Counted from the stretch's first letter, positions 52,268 to 62,723 are shown. The stretch is DNA of 64,000 bases from Halalkalibacter alkaliphilus (GCF_023555415.1 NZ_JAKRYL010000016.1:57378-121377), one strand, 5' to 3'. Program-made: numbers and translations. The notes: generated from the sequence alone by a model not told the origin.

Positions 52268-53101
52268 CTACAATTCTGTTCGTAAATTCCACAATTCTGG
52301 AAAAAACCGTTGGTCAAGAACTTGTTTCAGATAATTGACTCCTGAAGATCCACCTGTACCTACTTTAAAACCAATGATTCTTTCCACCGTTTTCATGTGA
52401 CGGAAACGCCATTGCTGTAAGCTGTCTTCAATGTCAACAAGTTTCTCCGCAAGCTGATATAAATCCCAATATTGATCTGTATTTTGGTATACGGTCGTCC
52501 ACGCTTTTTGAACGCTTGCATCTTGTTGGTACGGTTTTGTCACGTCACGATTCAGAACGTCTTCTGAAATGTCAAAGCTACCTTTGTGCAGCGCTTTGAT
52601 GGAAATATCATACAAGCTCGGGGCTTGATACGCTTCCTTTAGTTCCTCTGATAGCTTCGCATCTTTTTCATAGATTTTTAAAATATAATCTGTTTTATTA
52701 CCAAGAGCAAATTCGATTAAGCGATATTGATATGATTGGAATCCTGATGAACTTCCTAATTTATCTCTAAATTCAAGGTATTCAGCAGGAGTTAAGGTAG
52801 ACAATACATCCCAGGCCTTGATGATTTGAGATTGAATTTGCGAAACACGAGCAAGTTTTTTGAAACTGACTTGTAATTGGTCTTCTATAATCGCTTGCTT
52901 AGCCGCATTGATTTCATGAAGAATGAGTTTCATCCATAGTTCACTTACTTGATGAATGATGATGAACAGCATTTCATCATGATGATCTGACAACCTTTTT
53001 TGGCTTGCAAGTAAGGAATCCAGCTGCAAATATTCTCCGTACGTCATTTTTTCCATAAAGTTCGTTTCTATGTTTTTCTCGTTATCCGTCGGTTTGGTCA
53101 T
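52268..53101 (-). CDS. kynA: Tryptophan 2,3-dioxygenase
   Basis: The 277-residue heme enzyme shows [44 protein letters not shown] in outline (core [20 protein letters not shown]), [14 protein letters not shown] and the C-terminal [25 protein letters not shown] (core [19 protein letters not shown]). It opens the indole ring of tryptophan to N-formylkynurenine. The length and motifs match bacterial KynA. It is the last gene of kynU-kynB-kynA, 23 nt after kynB. Confidence 0.96.
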   Translation of the reverse strand: MTKPTDNEKNIETNFMEKMTYGEYLQLDSLLASQKRLSDHHDEMLFIIIHQVSELWMKLILHEINAAKQAIIEDQLQVSFKKLARVSQIQSQIIKAWDVLSTLTPAEYLEFRDKLGSSSGFQSYQYRLIEFALGNKTDYILKIYEKDAKLSEELKEAYQAPSLYDISIKALHKGSFDISEDVLNRDVTKPYQQDASVQKAWTTVYQNTDQYWDLYQLAEKLVDIEDSLQQWRFRHMKTVERIIGFKVGTGGSSGVNYLKQVLDQRFFPELWNLRTEL

Positions 53102-53124
53102 GGTTTCATCTCCATTCGAATGAA

Positions 53125-53754
53125 CTACTTTACCGGTTTTATTGCCGCTCGAACCGGACTCCCATCTGCCTCGTCAATAGGAAGTGGAAGTGCCGTTAAC
53201 TCATATTTTCCTGGGACAACATGGCCAAGCACTACATTTTCAAGAATATAGATTCCGTAATCATGAAGACGGTGATGTCGTGGCAGATCCTTGCTGTCGA
53301 TTTGATCAACAGAAGGCAAGTCAACACCAATTAATTGAATCTGTTTACTGTTCAAATAATCAATCGCTTCTAAAGTAAGGAGCGGAATTTGCTTAGGAAA
53401 TATTGTTCGATCTTTATTCGCTTGAGTCCTTAAGAGCAACCGCTCTGCACCTTCTAGTTGATACTGCTGTAACACATCAACATCAATCAATGGTAGATTT
53501 GACACATCGATCACAAGACAAGGACCAATAAAGACATTAATATCTAAATCGGTCACGCGCGTCCCATCTTCCAAAAAGTGAAAAGGGGCATCGATATGGG
53601 TACCTGTATGCGTGCTCGTTGTTATTTTCCCAATATTTACTGAGCCTGTTTCACTCTTACGATAAACTACTTCGTAAGAAAAAGGGGTATCACCAGGCCA
53701 ATGAGCCGTATCTGCTCGTAATGGCTGAGAGATATCGATCCACTTCCCTCTCAT
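53125..53754 (-). CDS. kynB: Kynurenine formamidase
   Basis: The 209-residue cyclase-family protein has [18 protein letters not shown], the metal-binding [16 protein letters not shown] near residue 50, [13 protein letters not shown] and [14 protein letters not shown]. It hydrolyses N-formylkynurenine to kynurenine and formate. AGAGGTGA precedes the ATG at 53752-53754, preferred over 53784, leaving 13 nt to the kynU stop. Middle gene of the operon. Confidence 0.95.
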   Translation of the reverse strand: MRGKWIDISQPLRADTAHWPGDTPFSYEVVYRKSETGSVNIGKITTSTHTGTHIDAPFHFLEDGTRVTDLDINVFIGPCLVIDVSNLPLIDVDVLQQYQLEGAERLLLRTQANKDRTIFPKQIPLLTLEAIDYLNSKQIQLIGVDLPSVDQIDSKDLPRHHRLHDYGIYILENVVLGHVVPGKYELTALPLPIDEADGSPVRAAIKPVK

Positions 53755-53767
53755 ATCCGTCACCTCT

Positions 53768-55042
53768 TTACGCAATAATGTCACGCGTATTATTGAACTT
53801 TTTATATTCTTCTGTTTTCATAATGTTCTTCAACGTATCTACCGTTTTCCAAATGTCATAGAATGAATTATACAATGCAACAGGACCAAGTCTTATAAAG
53901 TTCGGTGCCCTGAAATCAGGAATAATTTGGTGACTCTTTAATGCCTTACAGATACTTGCTGCATGTACGTGCTCAAGCAAAATATGTGCTCCTCTTTTGT
54001 CTTTTTCAAGAGGACTGGCAATGGAAAAATCATATTGTTTTAAATTCAAATCGATTAACTCAATAAAATAATCCGTTAGCTCGAGCGATTTCTTTCGAAT
54101 ATTCTCGATACCAACTTCATTAAAAAGCTCTAACGAACCTAGCAATGGTGCCATACTTAGGACGTGCGGTGTACCAATCTCATAGGCACCAGCGTTGACA
54201 TCCGCTTCCAAATCATGACTCATATCAAATTGAACATCTTTTCTAGAACTAAACCATCCCGCTAACCCTGGTTCTTGTCCAAAGTGCTTCTGGTTCACGT
54301 ATAAACCAGCTACCGCCCCCGGTCCCCCGTTGATATGTTTATAATTGCACCAAACGGCAAAATCTACGTCCCACGCATCCAAGGAGTGAGGAATCGCTCC
54401 TATCGAGTGACACAAATCAAAGCCAATTAAAATGCCGCGTTTATGAGCTCCCTTCGTTACTTTTTCCATATTTAAGATTTGACCACTTCGGTACAAGACA
54501 CTTGGCAGGAAAATAAGGGCAATGTCATCAGACATTTGGTCAATGATATCTTTCTCATCTAATAAACCCGCATTACTCTTCACCCGAACAAGAGCTTCTG
54601 CTGGTTCATATCCCTTCATTTGAATTTGACTTTTCAGTGCATAAATATCAGAAGGGAAAGTAGCATCATCAGCCAAAATTTTGTAACGCGTCTTTGTAGG
54701 TTTATAAAAAGTTGCCACAAGTTGGTGAATATTAATCGTTGTTGAACCTGTTACAATAACCTCACTAGGAGAAGCTCCAACTAACGGTGCCATCTTTTCT
54801 CCTAGTTGCTCAGACATATAAAACCATGGATGATCTCCTTTCATCCACCCATCAATTCCGAATTCTTTCCACGCGTTAAACACATTCATTAGCGTATGTT
54901 CAGCCCTCTTTGAGAGCAGACCTAGAGAATTTCCATCTAAGTAAATTTTATCCCCGATATAAAATTCGTCTCTGTACTTGGCTAGGTGATCTTCTTGATC
55001 CTTTTTTTTAGCATAATCCACTGTATTCACGTTCGTTTCCAT
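53768..55042 (-). CDS. kynU: Kynureninase
   Basis: The 424-residue PLP enzyme has [15 protein letters not shown] near the N terminus, [39 protein letters not shown] (core [18 protein letters not shown], with the PLP lysine) and [12 protein letters not shown]. It cleaves kynurenine to anthranilate and alanine. First gene of kynU-kynB-kynA; AGGGGTGA precedes the ATG. Anthranilate-degrading genes are not in the window, so anthranilate may be recycled to tryptophan or excreted. Confidence 0.95.
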   Translation of the reverse strand: METNVNTVDYAKKKDQEDHLAKYRDEFYIGDKIYLDGNSLGLLSKRAEHTLMNVFNAWKEFGIDGWMKGDHPWFYMSEQLGEKMAPLVGASPSEVIVTGSTTINIHQLVATFYKPTKTRYKILADDATFPSDIYALKSQIQMKGYEPAEALVRVKSNAGLLDEKDIIDQMSDDIALIFLPSVLYRSGQILNMEKVTKGAHKRGILIGFDLCHSIGAIPHSLDAWDVDFAVWCNYKHINGGPGAVAGLYVNQKHFGQEPGLAGWFSSRKDVQFDMSHDLEADVNAGAYEIGTPHVLSMAPLLGSLELFNEVGIENIRKKSLELTDYFIELIDLNLKQYDFSIASPLEKDKRGAHILLEHVHAASICKALKSHQIIPDFRAPNFIRLGPVALYNSFYDIWKTVDTLKNIMKTEEYKKFNNTRDIIA

Positions 55043-55104
55043 TGATGACGTTCACCCCTTTTAAAAAGTCTGAATTATATAATTAAATTATATTTTTCGA
55101 GTGA

Positions 55105-55131
55105 CGTTGTGTCAATGACATAATGTCAACG
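55105..55131. promoter_or_regulatory. Overlapping palindromes between kynU and TetR gene
   Basis: TGTCA-A-TGACA (55110-55120) and TGACAT-A-ATGTCA (55116-55128) overlap, bounded by CGTTG/CAACG. The position between divergent genes suits a TetR-family operator controlling kynUBA and the regulator itself. Confidence 0.65.
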
Positions 55132-55220
55132 AATACTCCTTCTTTTCTAAGAATGCTTTCTTTTTAAGATAGAGTGTGATATTTTAAATCTTAAAGTCTC
55201 GCTTATCAGATAAGTAGGTG

Positions 55221-55829
55221 ATGAAACTGACGACAAAACGACAAAAGCAAGCGATGGAAACGAAGAGAAAATTGCTAAAAGCGGCTGAGGAAGTTTTCTT
55301 CGAGCAAGGCTTTCAAAAATCAACGATTCAACAAATTATTAAAGTAGCTGAAACCGGATACGGGACCGCTTACGTCTATTTTAAAAATAAGGATGACTTT
55401 CTCATTGAAATTATGCAGGAGACAATGGAGGAATTCTATCAAGTTGCCACTCTTCCGTTTAAACCTTCAACCCAACTAGAAGCTGAGCAACTCATTGCCA
55501 ATCAAGTAAAGCTTTTTTTATCATTAGCCTTAAAAAACAAAGAGTTAATGAAAATTATGAAAGAAGCAATTGGCGTCTCTGAGATCGTTCAAGACAAATG
55601 GCAAACCATTCGAGACCGTTTTATATCAAGTATTACAACCGACATCTCTTTTGCTCAATCACAATCCTTAGCGAACAAAGAACTCGTTCCTTCGATTGTT
55701 GCCAAGTCATGGTTTTATACGAACGAAATGTTTATGTGGGAATTAATTGAGAGTGACAATCCTAACCTTGATGAACTCGTTTTGCATATGACGATTCTGT
55801 ATACTCGAGGATTATACACATCTGTTTAG
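55221..55829 (+). CDS. TetR-family regulator, probable kyn operon repressor
   Basis: The ~202-residue protein has a TetR head (LLKAAEEVFFEQGFQKSTIQQIIKVAETGYGTAYVYFKNKDDF in outline; core IIKVAETGYGTAYVYFKNKD) and a helical effector domain. GTAGGTG stands before the ATG at 55221; GTG at 55218 is the alternative. It is divergent from kynU across a 176-bp region that contains overlapping palindromes, so it most likely represses kynUBA and responds to tryptophan or kynurenine. Confidence 0.88.
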   Translation: MKLTTKRQKQAMETKRKLLKAAEEVFFEQGFQKSTIQQIIKVAETGYGTAYVYFKNKDDFLIEIMQETMEEFYQVATLPFKPSTQLEAEQLIANQVKLFLSLALKNKELMKIMKEAIGVSEIVQDKWQTIRDRFISSITTDISFAQSQSLANKELVPSIVAKSWFYTNEMFMWELIESDNPNLDELVLHMTILYTRGLYTSV

Positions 55830-55853
55830 CAGTTCTGTTAGAATACAGCAAAG

Positions 55854-55895
55854 GGGGTGCCTCAAAAGTCTGTTTTTGACCTTTTGAGACACCCC
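55854..55895. terminator. Bidirectional terminator between TetR and yitT
   Basis: GGGGTGCCTCAAAAG pairs with CTTTTGAGACACCCC (one mismatch) around TCTGTTTTTGAC. It separates convergent genes. Confidence 0.82.
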
Positions 55896-55919
55896 TGCTT
55901 CTTTGTCTTCCCTTTCTTG

Positions 55920-56525
55920 TTAGCTCGTTTTCAACACTAGCTGTTTCCCCTTTTGATGATTTCTTTCTTTTATTTGATTTTTAAAGTAACTAATGATGAT
56001 CGAGTAAATGGCAATACTCATAACCGAATACATTCCGTTCAGTAATCCTAAATAATAGAAACCCGATAACACAACAACAAAGTCAAACAGGAAATTCACT
56101 TTCCCTGGGTCCCAATCGAACTTTTTCTGCAAATATAATGCTAGGATATTTGCTCCTCCCAATGAAGAACCGTTTAAAAACAACGTTGACAAACCAAACC
56201 CAATCAAAACACTTCCTAGCACCCCTCCAAAGAAAGGTGTAAGTGTCATCTCAGGTAACAAATAACTAAAGTACGTCATCGTTGATAGCATGGATACAGA
56301 TAAAATGGTGGATAACGTAAAGTTCCATCCCATCCTTAGTACAGAAAAAACATAAAAAGGGATGTTAATGAGAAAGAACAACAAATAAAATGGCAACCCA
56401 AATATATAGGAAGAACTTAACGCTAATCCTGCTGTACCACCTGTAACGATTTGCAATTGTCCTAATATCGTGACACCAATGGCTGTTAACAAGCAACCGA
56501 ATAGTAAAAAGATAAAATGCTTCAT
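55920..56525 (-). CDS. YitT family membrane protein
   Basis: The ~201-residue protein has five to six membrane helices with the YitT signature features: LLTAIGVTILGQLQIVTGGTAGLALSSSYIFG near the start (core VTGGTAGLALSS), LFLNGSSLGGANILALYL and a final FDFVVVLSGFYYLG. AAGGAGGAAGC precedes the ATG at 56523-56525, so the frame to 56612 is not used. It lacks the C-terminal DUF2179 domain of longer members. Function in the family is poorly defined. Confidence 0.88.
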   Translation of the reverse strand: MKHFIFLLFGCLLTAIGVTILGQLQIVTGGTAGLALSSSYIFGLPFYLLFFLINIPFYVFSVLRMGWNFTLSTILSVSMLSTMTYFSYLLPEMTLTPFFGGVLGSVLIGFGLSTLFLNGSSLGGANILALYLQKKFDWDPGKVNFLFDFVVVLSGFYYLGLLNGMYSVMSIAIYSIIISYFKNQIKERNHQKGKQLVLKTS

Positions 56526-56700
56526 AGCTTCCTCCTTTTCAATCCATCTACTCTTTAGAAATAGTGTAAAAAAAATCGGGTTTCTTTCATATAACAAAGC
56601 GAACCCTTTCAATGGTTTATCTTTACACTTTTTATGAAGTTCTTTCCTTTTTCCTTCACAATGTAAAGAGGAATGATCTTGCCACCTTCTTCATTGCAAA

Positions 56701-56741
56701 AAGAACTGGTTATGTGGTTTCATTCCACATAACCAGTTCTT
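56701..56741 (-). terminator. Intrinsic terminator of Lrp gene
   Basis: AAGAACTGGTTATGTGG pairs perfectly with CCACATAACCAGTTCTT over 17 bp, with TTTTTG following on the minus strand, directly after the Lrp stop. Confidence 0.9.
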
Positions 56742-56742
56742 A

Positions 56743-57186
56743 TTACCGTTTTAAAATAGGTTGTACAATCTTATCTTTAATAGGTGACCTTATAACAATC
56801 GATGAATTAATCTTTCCATAACCAGTAAACTCCTCAATTAAGCTACTTAAATGAGCCATATCACTAACAGCTGCTTTTAATAAATAGTTTACTTGACCCG
56901 TTAAACAATGGCACTCGACAATATCAGGATGTTCGATGACTAGGTTTTCAAACTTTTCAAATGATAGATTGACCTCACTTACTTGGATAAATAAAATGAC
57001 ATCTCGGCCTATCGCAGAAGGATTCACCTTTGCACTTATTTTATCTATAACCCCACGTTCGATCAGTCGATTATAACGTTCCGTCACACTTGGCCGACTC
57101 AGTGATAGCTCCTTTGATAAGTCACTAAAACTTTTTCTACCATCCTTTTGTAAGATCGTTAGGAGCTGAATATCTGTATGATCCAT
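56743..57186 (-). CDS. Lrp/AsnC-family transcriptional regulator
   Basis: The 147-residue protein has the AsnC helix-turn-helix (LLTILQKDGRKSFSDLSKELSLSRPSVTERYNRLIERG; core SDLSKELSLSRPSVTERYNRL) and a RAM ligand domain with VECHCLTGQVNYLLKAAVSDM. It likely senses an amino acid. It is 73 nt upstream... in transcription order it lies downstream of the YtcJ-like amidohydrolase gene on the same strand and near BrnQ, so amino-acid-derived signals may link them. Confidence 0.92.
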   Translation of the reverse strand: MDHTDIQLLTILQKDGRKSFSDLSKELSLSRPSVTERYNRLIERGVIDKISAKVNPSAIGRDVILFIQVSEVNLSFEKFENLVIEHPDIVECHCLTGQVNYLLKAAVSDMAHLSSLIEEFTGYGKINSSIVIRSPIKDKIVQPILKR

Positions 57187-57259
57187 TCATCCACCTTCTT
57201 TTCTATTTCTTTAACATTAGATCCCCATTTTTTTGTCTAACTTATTGGGTTCAGCTCAC

Positions 57260-58861
57260 CTATGAATATGAATATACCCTTTCCCCTCGAATGTACGTTT
57301 CGACTACGTTTATTTTATCAATATCCTCGTACCGTTCATGTAAAATATCCTTATCCAATATAATAAAGTCTGCATCATACCCTTTCTTTAATTGCCCTAT
57401 TTTTGGAATACGGGTAATGGCTTGTGCTTTTCTTGTATATAAATCAATGCATTCTTCAATTGAAAGGCACTCCTTTACATTAAACTTATCACCAGTATAG
57501 GCTGTTCTTGTAACGGCTGCTTTTATTGCCAAAAATGGATTTGAAGTATCCTGCCATGACGTTGCAGGTGCATCTGAAGAAAAACTCATCACCGCTCCTA
57601 GTTCCAACATAGTTTTAAACGGATAAGAACGATCTGTTCTATTCTTTCCTAGATTAGCAATATAGCTATCATATTCTGCAAATACAAATAGCGGTTGTGT
57701 CACAAACCCGATTCCAGCATGAATAGCTCGAAGTAACGTCTCTCTTGTTGGAAAAGCTACGTGCTCAATGCGAATGGAAGGGGCATCCTTTATCCAAGGG
57801 TCCACATCCCAAAAGGTATCTACTATTTGTTCAATTGCCCGTTCCCCCATTGCGTGAATGACTAATTGGATACGATATTTCTTTGCTGTTCTAGCCGCAT
57901 CAAGCAATTCTTTAACAGAGGTTGTAGACAATCCATAATTATCGTCTTCATCTACATAAGGAGAAGCCATCCATGCTGTTTTTCCTGAAACACTCCCATC
58001 TCCAAAAAGTTTGATTCCCCCTACCTGTAAGCAAGGGTAAGGTTCTTCAGCACTTTCGCTAAGTTTTTCCGGGCATTCTTTAAGCCGGTCCCACAAATAG
58101 TAAAGCACAGTCCTTTGTTGATACCCTAGATCGAATGCCTTTTTAAAAAGGTCGTAATCTCTCATTGGATCTGCCATTAACTCAGTTGTTGCAGTAATTC
58201 CTTGTGACAATAATTTATGACTTAACTTTGCTAGCAAGGCTGCTTTTTCATGCTCGGATCTCCTTGGCATCACTTGATAAATGAGGTCTCTAGCTGTCTC
58301 CTTAAAAACTCCAGTTAACTCTCCATCCTCCCGTTTCTCAATTTCACCTCCATATGGCGAAACGGTATTTGCTGTCACTCCCGCTAACTTCATCGCCATA
58401 CTATTAGCGACGATAATATGGGTACAAGTTCTTGTCAGAATTATTGGGATATCTGGAGAAATATCATCTAGGTCCCATCTGGTCGGCGTCCTTTTCTCCT
58501 CTAGTTTAGCCTCGTCATACCCCCAGCCCCTTATCCAATTGGTGCGATCTTCATTTGCTAGATTCGTCAATTGTTCTTGGACTTTTCTTTTCATATCTTG
58601 AATGGAATACACATTAGGCGGTCCACAATAGATTTGCTCATCTACTTCAGCTAACATTAGAGGATGCATATGTGCATCAATCATACCTGGTAACACCCTC
58701 CGCCCTTTCAAATCAATCTGTTCTTCATATGGCTCCAGCCCAAATTCATTACGAACGTCGCCAATATATGTAATCATCCCATCTTCAACAACCATAGCTT
58801 CAGCGTATAATTGCTCGGGGTTAGAAGTATAAATAAGGCCGTTATAAAATAGAGTTTTCAT
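57260..58861 (-). CDS. YtcJ-like amidohydrolase (composite metal-dependent hydrolase)
   Basis: The 533-residue protein shows the amidohydrolase features of the YtcJ/NfdA group: GRRVLPGMIDAHMHPLML near residue 55 (HxH metal pair), IKLFGDGSVSGKTAWM near 285, LVIHAMGERAIEQI near 345, IRIEHVAFP near 375 and FSSDAPATS near 450. Such enzymes hydrolyse formamides, N-acyl or cyclic amides; the substrate is not predictable. GGAAGGAGC precedes the ATG. It is read before the Lrp gene and after BrnQ, though terminators separate it from BrnQ. Confidence 0.9.
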   Translation of the reverse strand: MKTLFYNGLIYTSNPEQLYAEAMVVEDGMITYIGDVRNEFGLEPYEEQIDLKGRRVLPGMIDAHMHPLMLAEVDEQIYCGPPNVYSIQDMKRKVQEQLTNLANEDRTNWIRGWGYDEAKLEEKRTPTRWDLDDISPDIPIILTRTCTHIIVANSMAMKLAGVTANTVSPYGGEIEKREDGELTGVFKETARDLIYQVMPRRSEHEKAALLAKLSHKLLSQGITATTELMADPMRDYDLFKKAFDLGYQQRTVLYYLWDRLKECPEKLSESAEEPYPCLQVGGIKLFGDGSVSGKTAWMASPYVDEDDNYGLSTTSVKELLDAARTAKKYRIQLVIHAMGERAIEQIVDTFWDVDPWIKDAPSIRIEHVAFPTRETLLRAIHAGIGFVTQPLFVFAEYDSYIANLGKNRTDRSYPFKTMLELGAVMSFSSDAPATSWQDTSNPFLAIKAAVTRTAYTGDKFNVKECLSIEECIDLYTRKAQAITRIPKIGQLKKGYDADFIILDKDILHERYEDIDKINVVETYIRGERVYSYS

Positions 58862-58965
58862 GCTTTGCTCCTTCCTATTAATCTAGAAGTTTTGACTTTA
58901 GTTTACTATAAGTTTCCAAATTTTTTTATTACTATTTCATGCTCCAAAGCATTCCTACAAGAAAA

Positions 58966-58997
58966 GCTATCTAACACCTATTCAGGCATTAGATAGC
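58966..58997 (-). terminator. Intrinsic terminator of brnQ
   Basis: GCTATCTAA and TTAGATAGC form a 9-bp stem around a 14-nt loop, followed by TTTTCTTG on the minus strand. Confidence 0.84.
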
Positions 58998-59005
58998 TCC
59001 CCCAT

Positions 59006-60364
59006 TCAGCTGACCATTTTCTCTTCAGTTACATAGTCATCCTTATTATTATCATTTTCAGCAGAACTAAAAAACAAACCGATCAAACCACCAACAATAG
59101 CTGGAACAAGCCATCCTAATCCAACTGTATATAAAGGAAGGAACGCGGTAAACAGATGATCAACGAACTCAATTTGCAGACCGGCTGCCTTCAATCCTTC
59201 AAATAAACTAACAATAAATGTGAACAAAATACTTATCTGATAAACTTTTGTCTTCCCTTTGAAAAGAGGATGCAAGAAAGTAAGTACTAATAAACACATT
59301 GCTAATGGATACAGCATGTATAAAACAGGTACAGAAACACTGATTAGTGTCGACAAGCCAATATTTGAAATCACCGCACTAAATACAGTAAACACAATCG
59401 CCCATTTTTTATATGACATCGCAGGTACAATCTTAGTAAAATACGAAGCACAAGCTGTGATTAATCCGATGCTCGTCGTTAAACAAGCAGCAATCACAAT
59501 AAAGCCTAATACGACCTTACCAAATGATCCAAAATAATAATGTGAAACACTAGCTAAAATCGCGCCTCCATTCTCAAGATGACCTAGTTCGCTCACACTA
59601 CTTGCCCCTATAAATGTAAGAGAAGAATAAATCACAGTAAGTAGCGCCCCAGCAATAACAGCGACTTTCAACGTAGAAACCATAAGGTCCTTTTTCGTCG
59701 TAATCCCTCGGTCCTTCATGATGTTTACAATCACAATTCCAAAGACAAAAGCACCTAACACATCCATCGTTAAGTAGCCCTCTTGAAACCCTTTGAAAAA
59801 GCTATTCTCCATAAATGAATCAACCGGTGCTTGAACTGATCCGATTGGATTGATAAAGGAAGCTACGATCAGGATCCCAATGAAAATCAATAATAATGGT
59901 GTTAGAAATTTCCCAATAATATCAACTAGCTTACTAGATTGCAAAGAGAAAAATAACGATATCCCAAAGAAGACAATCGTAAAAAGAAACAATGGCAAAA
60001 AGCTATCAGGATTACTTAAAAATGGTCTGATCCCCATTTCAAATGAAACCGTATTTGTTCTCGGTATCGCAAAAAGTGGCCCGATTGCTAAATACAAAGC
60101 AACCGTAAAAACGATGGCGTACACCGGGTGTACACGACTGGCTAATGATTGCAAATCACTTTTACCTGAGAATGCCATAGCCATAATTGCCAAAATCGGC
60201 AAGCCAACCCCTGTTACAATAAAACCGATGTTAGCTGCAAGAATATTCTCTCCAGCCATTTGACCAAGCATCGCTGGAAAAATTAAATTCCCAGCTCCAA
60301 AAAATAAAGCAAACAACATAAATCCTACCGCAATAAAAGTTGTGAATGAAACTCTTGATGACAC
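59006..60364 (-). CDS. brnQ: Branched-chain amino acid carrier
   Basis: The 452-residue, ~12-helix protein matches LIVCS/BrnQ carriers: FALFFGAGNLIFPAMLGQMAGEN near 20, GVGLPILAIMAMA, IPRTNTVSFEMGIRPF near 100 and GYLTMDVLGAFVFGIVI near 190. It imports leucine, isoleucine and valine with Na+ or H+. GAGGAAGAGAACG precedes the ATG. It is a single-gene unit between an amidohydrolase and a phosphodiesterase. No T-box leader was evident in the 298 bp upstream. Confidence 0.95.
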   Translation of the reverse strand: MSSRVSFTTFIAVGFMLFALFFGAGNLIFPAMLGQMAGENILAANIGFIVTGVGLPILAIMAMAFSGKSDLQSLASRVHPVYAIVFTVALYLAIGPLFAIPRTNTVSFEMGIRPFLSNPDSFLPLFLFTIVFFGISLFFSLQSSKLVDIIGKFLTPLLLIFIGILIVASFINPIGSVQAPVDSFMENSFFKGFQEGYLTMDVLGAFVFGIVIVNIMKDRGITTKKDLMVSTLKVAVIAGALLTVIYSSLTFIGASSVSELGHLENGGAILASVSHYYFGSFGKVVLGFIVIAACLTTSIGLITACASYFTKIVPAMSYKKWAIVFTVFSAVISNIGLSTLISVSVPVLYMLYPLAMCLLVLTFLHPLFKGKTKVYQISILFTFIVSLFEGLKAAGLQIEFVDHLFTAFLPLYTVGLGWLVPAIVGGLIGLFFSSAENDNNKDDYVTEEKMVS

Positions 60365-60662
60365 GTTCTCTTCCTCCTACTATTTCGCCGCTTTGAATAC
60401 GACCGTTACCGAAAAAATCATTTTATGAAATTTTGGCTTTTATCAAAAAACTTAACCTGCATGTATCTCATTTTTTGAAAGACATGTAGAATAATATATC
60501 ACAATAAAATATCGAAAAGCAATGTATTTTCTGAAGTTTCTTTTCCCACTAGACTCAGTTAAAAAGACTCCTAAAAAGAGTTCTCCCCTTCTAGAAGTCC
60601 ATAAATTAAATGAAAGAAGTCCTTTCTACTTAATAGTCGTAAGATAGAACTTATGACAGGTA

Positions 60663-62135
60663 TTACTTTGTTAGCTTTAAAATCCACTCTTTCAAATCGA
60701 CCATGCGAAAATAATCAGGTTTCGTTTCTGTCCCAGCAACTAGCATCGGAACTGATGAATCGTTTTTATGAAACCCTCCATGACTAGCTCCCCCCGCATG
60801 AGAAGGCGTAACTTCTCCTCTTAACTCATATCCAGGTTTGGCAGATATAACTATAAAGTCTCCTTCATGAGAGTGTAACGTACTATGAATTCTTTTCAGA
60901 GCATCAGGATAATCACCGAAAGTAATGCGATTTTCTGTTAGAGTTAAGTCTAGAACAGAGTACTCCCCTCTAACCTCCCAGAATTGATCGAATTCATCTT
61001 TTACGTTTCCGCCTTCTTTAAATTGGAAACTTTCTCTTTTGCCACCTGAAGCGACATGAATCCATTCTTCTACTTTCCAAGATATTAGATCGAGGCGTTC
61101 GTCTCTTTTCAATTTCTCAACAATCTCTGTTAGCGGTAACTTGTCTATATCTAATGAATAGATAAAACATGATCTCAAATTGTTTGCTATAACTACTTGA
61201 TCTTCTTTTCGCACGCCTCTGCTCAATTTTGTGACCTTTAATGGCTGTAATAATTCTTTTAGGTCAACAAAAGCTTGTCTTCGATCATCTTTTATGCCAG
61301 ATTGACCATTATCCCCAATTAGAATCCAAATGTGTTGATCAAGAGCCTCTTCCCATGTCGGAAACGAGTCTAAGATTGTCTGCAAGTTTTCATCCATATC
61401 CTTAATTCCCTTCGTATCCATAGGCCCATGCTTATGAACGTTCTTATCATGATCAGGGAGATAGATAAGGGAAAAATCAGGAACATCTTGATTACTGACT
61501 AAATGGGTAAATTCTTGAGCCGCGAATTTATTATTAAAGCCATACTTATGCCAAATGCCGCTGTATTTCCCATTAGGATTCAGCCTAGACAAACATCCAT
61601 AGGTATATTTCGTGGCAGACCTTGTATCAATTCGCTTCTTAATCGGAACAAAATAACGAATCAATCCAGGAATTGTTAATTGGTGAGGAACGTTTCCTCT
61701 ATTTACAAGCGGGTTAATAGAAGCAGATTTTTTCCCTTGTTCGTATAATTCCTCGTGAATGGTTTTTACTTTTGTATTTAAATGTTCATTATTTAATCGA
61801 TAAAGAGTATCCCTCAAGCATTTACTAAGTCCAAGTTTTATTTGATCGAAAACGTGCGTTCCATAATTGATAATTCTATTTTCCTTTTTGCTGTACCATG
61901 TAAGAGCTGGGATTCGATGTTGATCCGAATACTGTCCTGTTAGCAATGTACTTTCCACATTTACTGACATTGTCGGGAAAGGGGCAACGACGTTTGCATA
62001 ATATTTCCCATGTTCCATGAAGTATGTAAAAGCAGGTAGGGTTTCCTCTTTTAGTGCCATCTGTAATGGTTTATCCATCAATGTATCAAGCATGACCATA
62101 ATAACTGGCTTACCCGAAGTAGTAATTGAAATCAC
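60663..62135 (-). CDS. Alkaline-phosphatase-superfamily phosphodiesterase/pyrophosphatase
   Basis: The 490-residue protein is of the nucleotide pyrophosphatase/phosphodiesterase type: metal Asp17 (VMVMLD), nucleophile Thr55 in PFPTMS, LTGQYSDQHRIP, LPDHDKNVHKHGPMD (Asp/His metal ligands), IGDNGQSGI and HAGGASHGGFHKND. It would cleave phosphodiesters or phosphomonoesters. No signal peptide is clear. The start is uncertain: the GTG at 62135 touches its Shine-Dalgarno-like AAGGGG, and an ATT a few codons later has better spacing. Confidence 0.88.
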   Translation of the reverse strand: MISITTSGKPVIMVMLDTLMDKPLQMALKEETLPAFTYFMEHGKYYANVVAPFPTMSVNVESTLLTGQYSDQHRIPALTWYSKKENRIINYGTHVFDQIKLGLSKCLRDTLYRLNNEHLNTKVKTIHEELYEQGKKSASINPLVNRGNVPHQLTIPGLIRYFVPIKKRIDTRSATKYTYGCLSRLNPNGKYSGIWHKYGFNNKFAAQEFTHLVSNQDVPDFSLIYLPDHDKNVHKHGPMDTKGIKDMDENLQTILDSFPTWEEALDQHIWILIGDNGQSGIKDDRRQAFVDLKELLQPLKVTKLSRGVRKEDQVVIANNLRSCFIYSLDIDKLPLTEIVEKLKRDERLDLISWKVEEWIHVASGGKRESFQFKEGGNVKDEFDQFWEVRGEYSVLDLTLTENRITFGDYPDALKRIHSTLHSHEGDFIVISAKPGYELRGEVTPSHAGGASHGGFHKNDSSVPMLVAGTETKPDYFRMVDLKEWILKLTK

Positions 62136-62252
62136 CCCTTATCATTTTTATTAAATAGAAACCAATATTTATCTTTAGTATGTAAAACAATTGCAGCAAC
62201 TATCACTAAATAACATATGATATCTTAATTTCTTAATTAAGTGGGTGAATGT

Positions 62253-62714
62253 ATGTATTATTATCATTATCGTCAAGACTGGGCTTCTCTTATAGAAGTG
62301 TTAGACCAAAGTTTATATGCAGAAAAAATGGTTTGTTCGATGACTACACAATTATTTCACATTCCAACTACTCAAAACCTAAAAGGAAATCCCGAAATGC
62401 ATGAGCATCTTGTCCCTGCTTCTTACCATCGAGTAACAGCAGTAGGTTCTGCCGAGCGATTACAAAATGGTGAATATCATGATTCAATTATTGCTACGTT
62501 GATTTCATGTGTAAACAGTGCACTAAGAGAAGATCAAGAAGTCATGAAATGGTTACAAGTAATGAGAGAAAACGCTCCAAACGAATTTAAACCTTTTATT
62601 CAAAACAGTATTAGTTGGCAGCAACAAACTGAACAAAGTATGTCCACTGCTCAACAACTTTTAAGACAAATGGGATTTGAAACTCAAAACCAAAATAGTC
62701 AATATGCTTATTAG
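62253..62714 (+). CDS. Unknown protein with Tyr-rich start and Gln-rich end
   Basis: A 153-residue protein I do not recognise. It begins MYYYHYRQDW, has a helical, His- and Met-containing centre (HEHLVPASYHRVTAVGSAERL) and ends QQLLRQMGFETQNQNSQ. The helical pattern with scattered His/Glu could suit a ferritin-like or coat-associated protein, but no motif is decisive. GTGGGTGA precedes the ATG; a GTG at 62241 is the alternative start. It is monocistronic, divergent from the phosphodiesterase gene, and has its own terminator. Confidence 0.7.
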   Translation: MYYYHYRQDWASLIEVLDQSLYAEKMVCSMTTQLFHIPTTQNLKGNPEMHEHLVPASYHRVTAVGSAERLQNGEYHDSIIATLISCVNSALREDQEVMKWLQVMRENAPNEFKPFIQNSISWQQQTEQSMSTAQQLLRQMGFETQNQNSQYAY

Positions 62715-62723
62715 AAGAGGACA

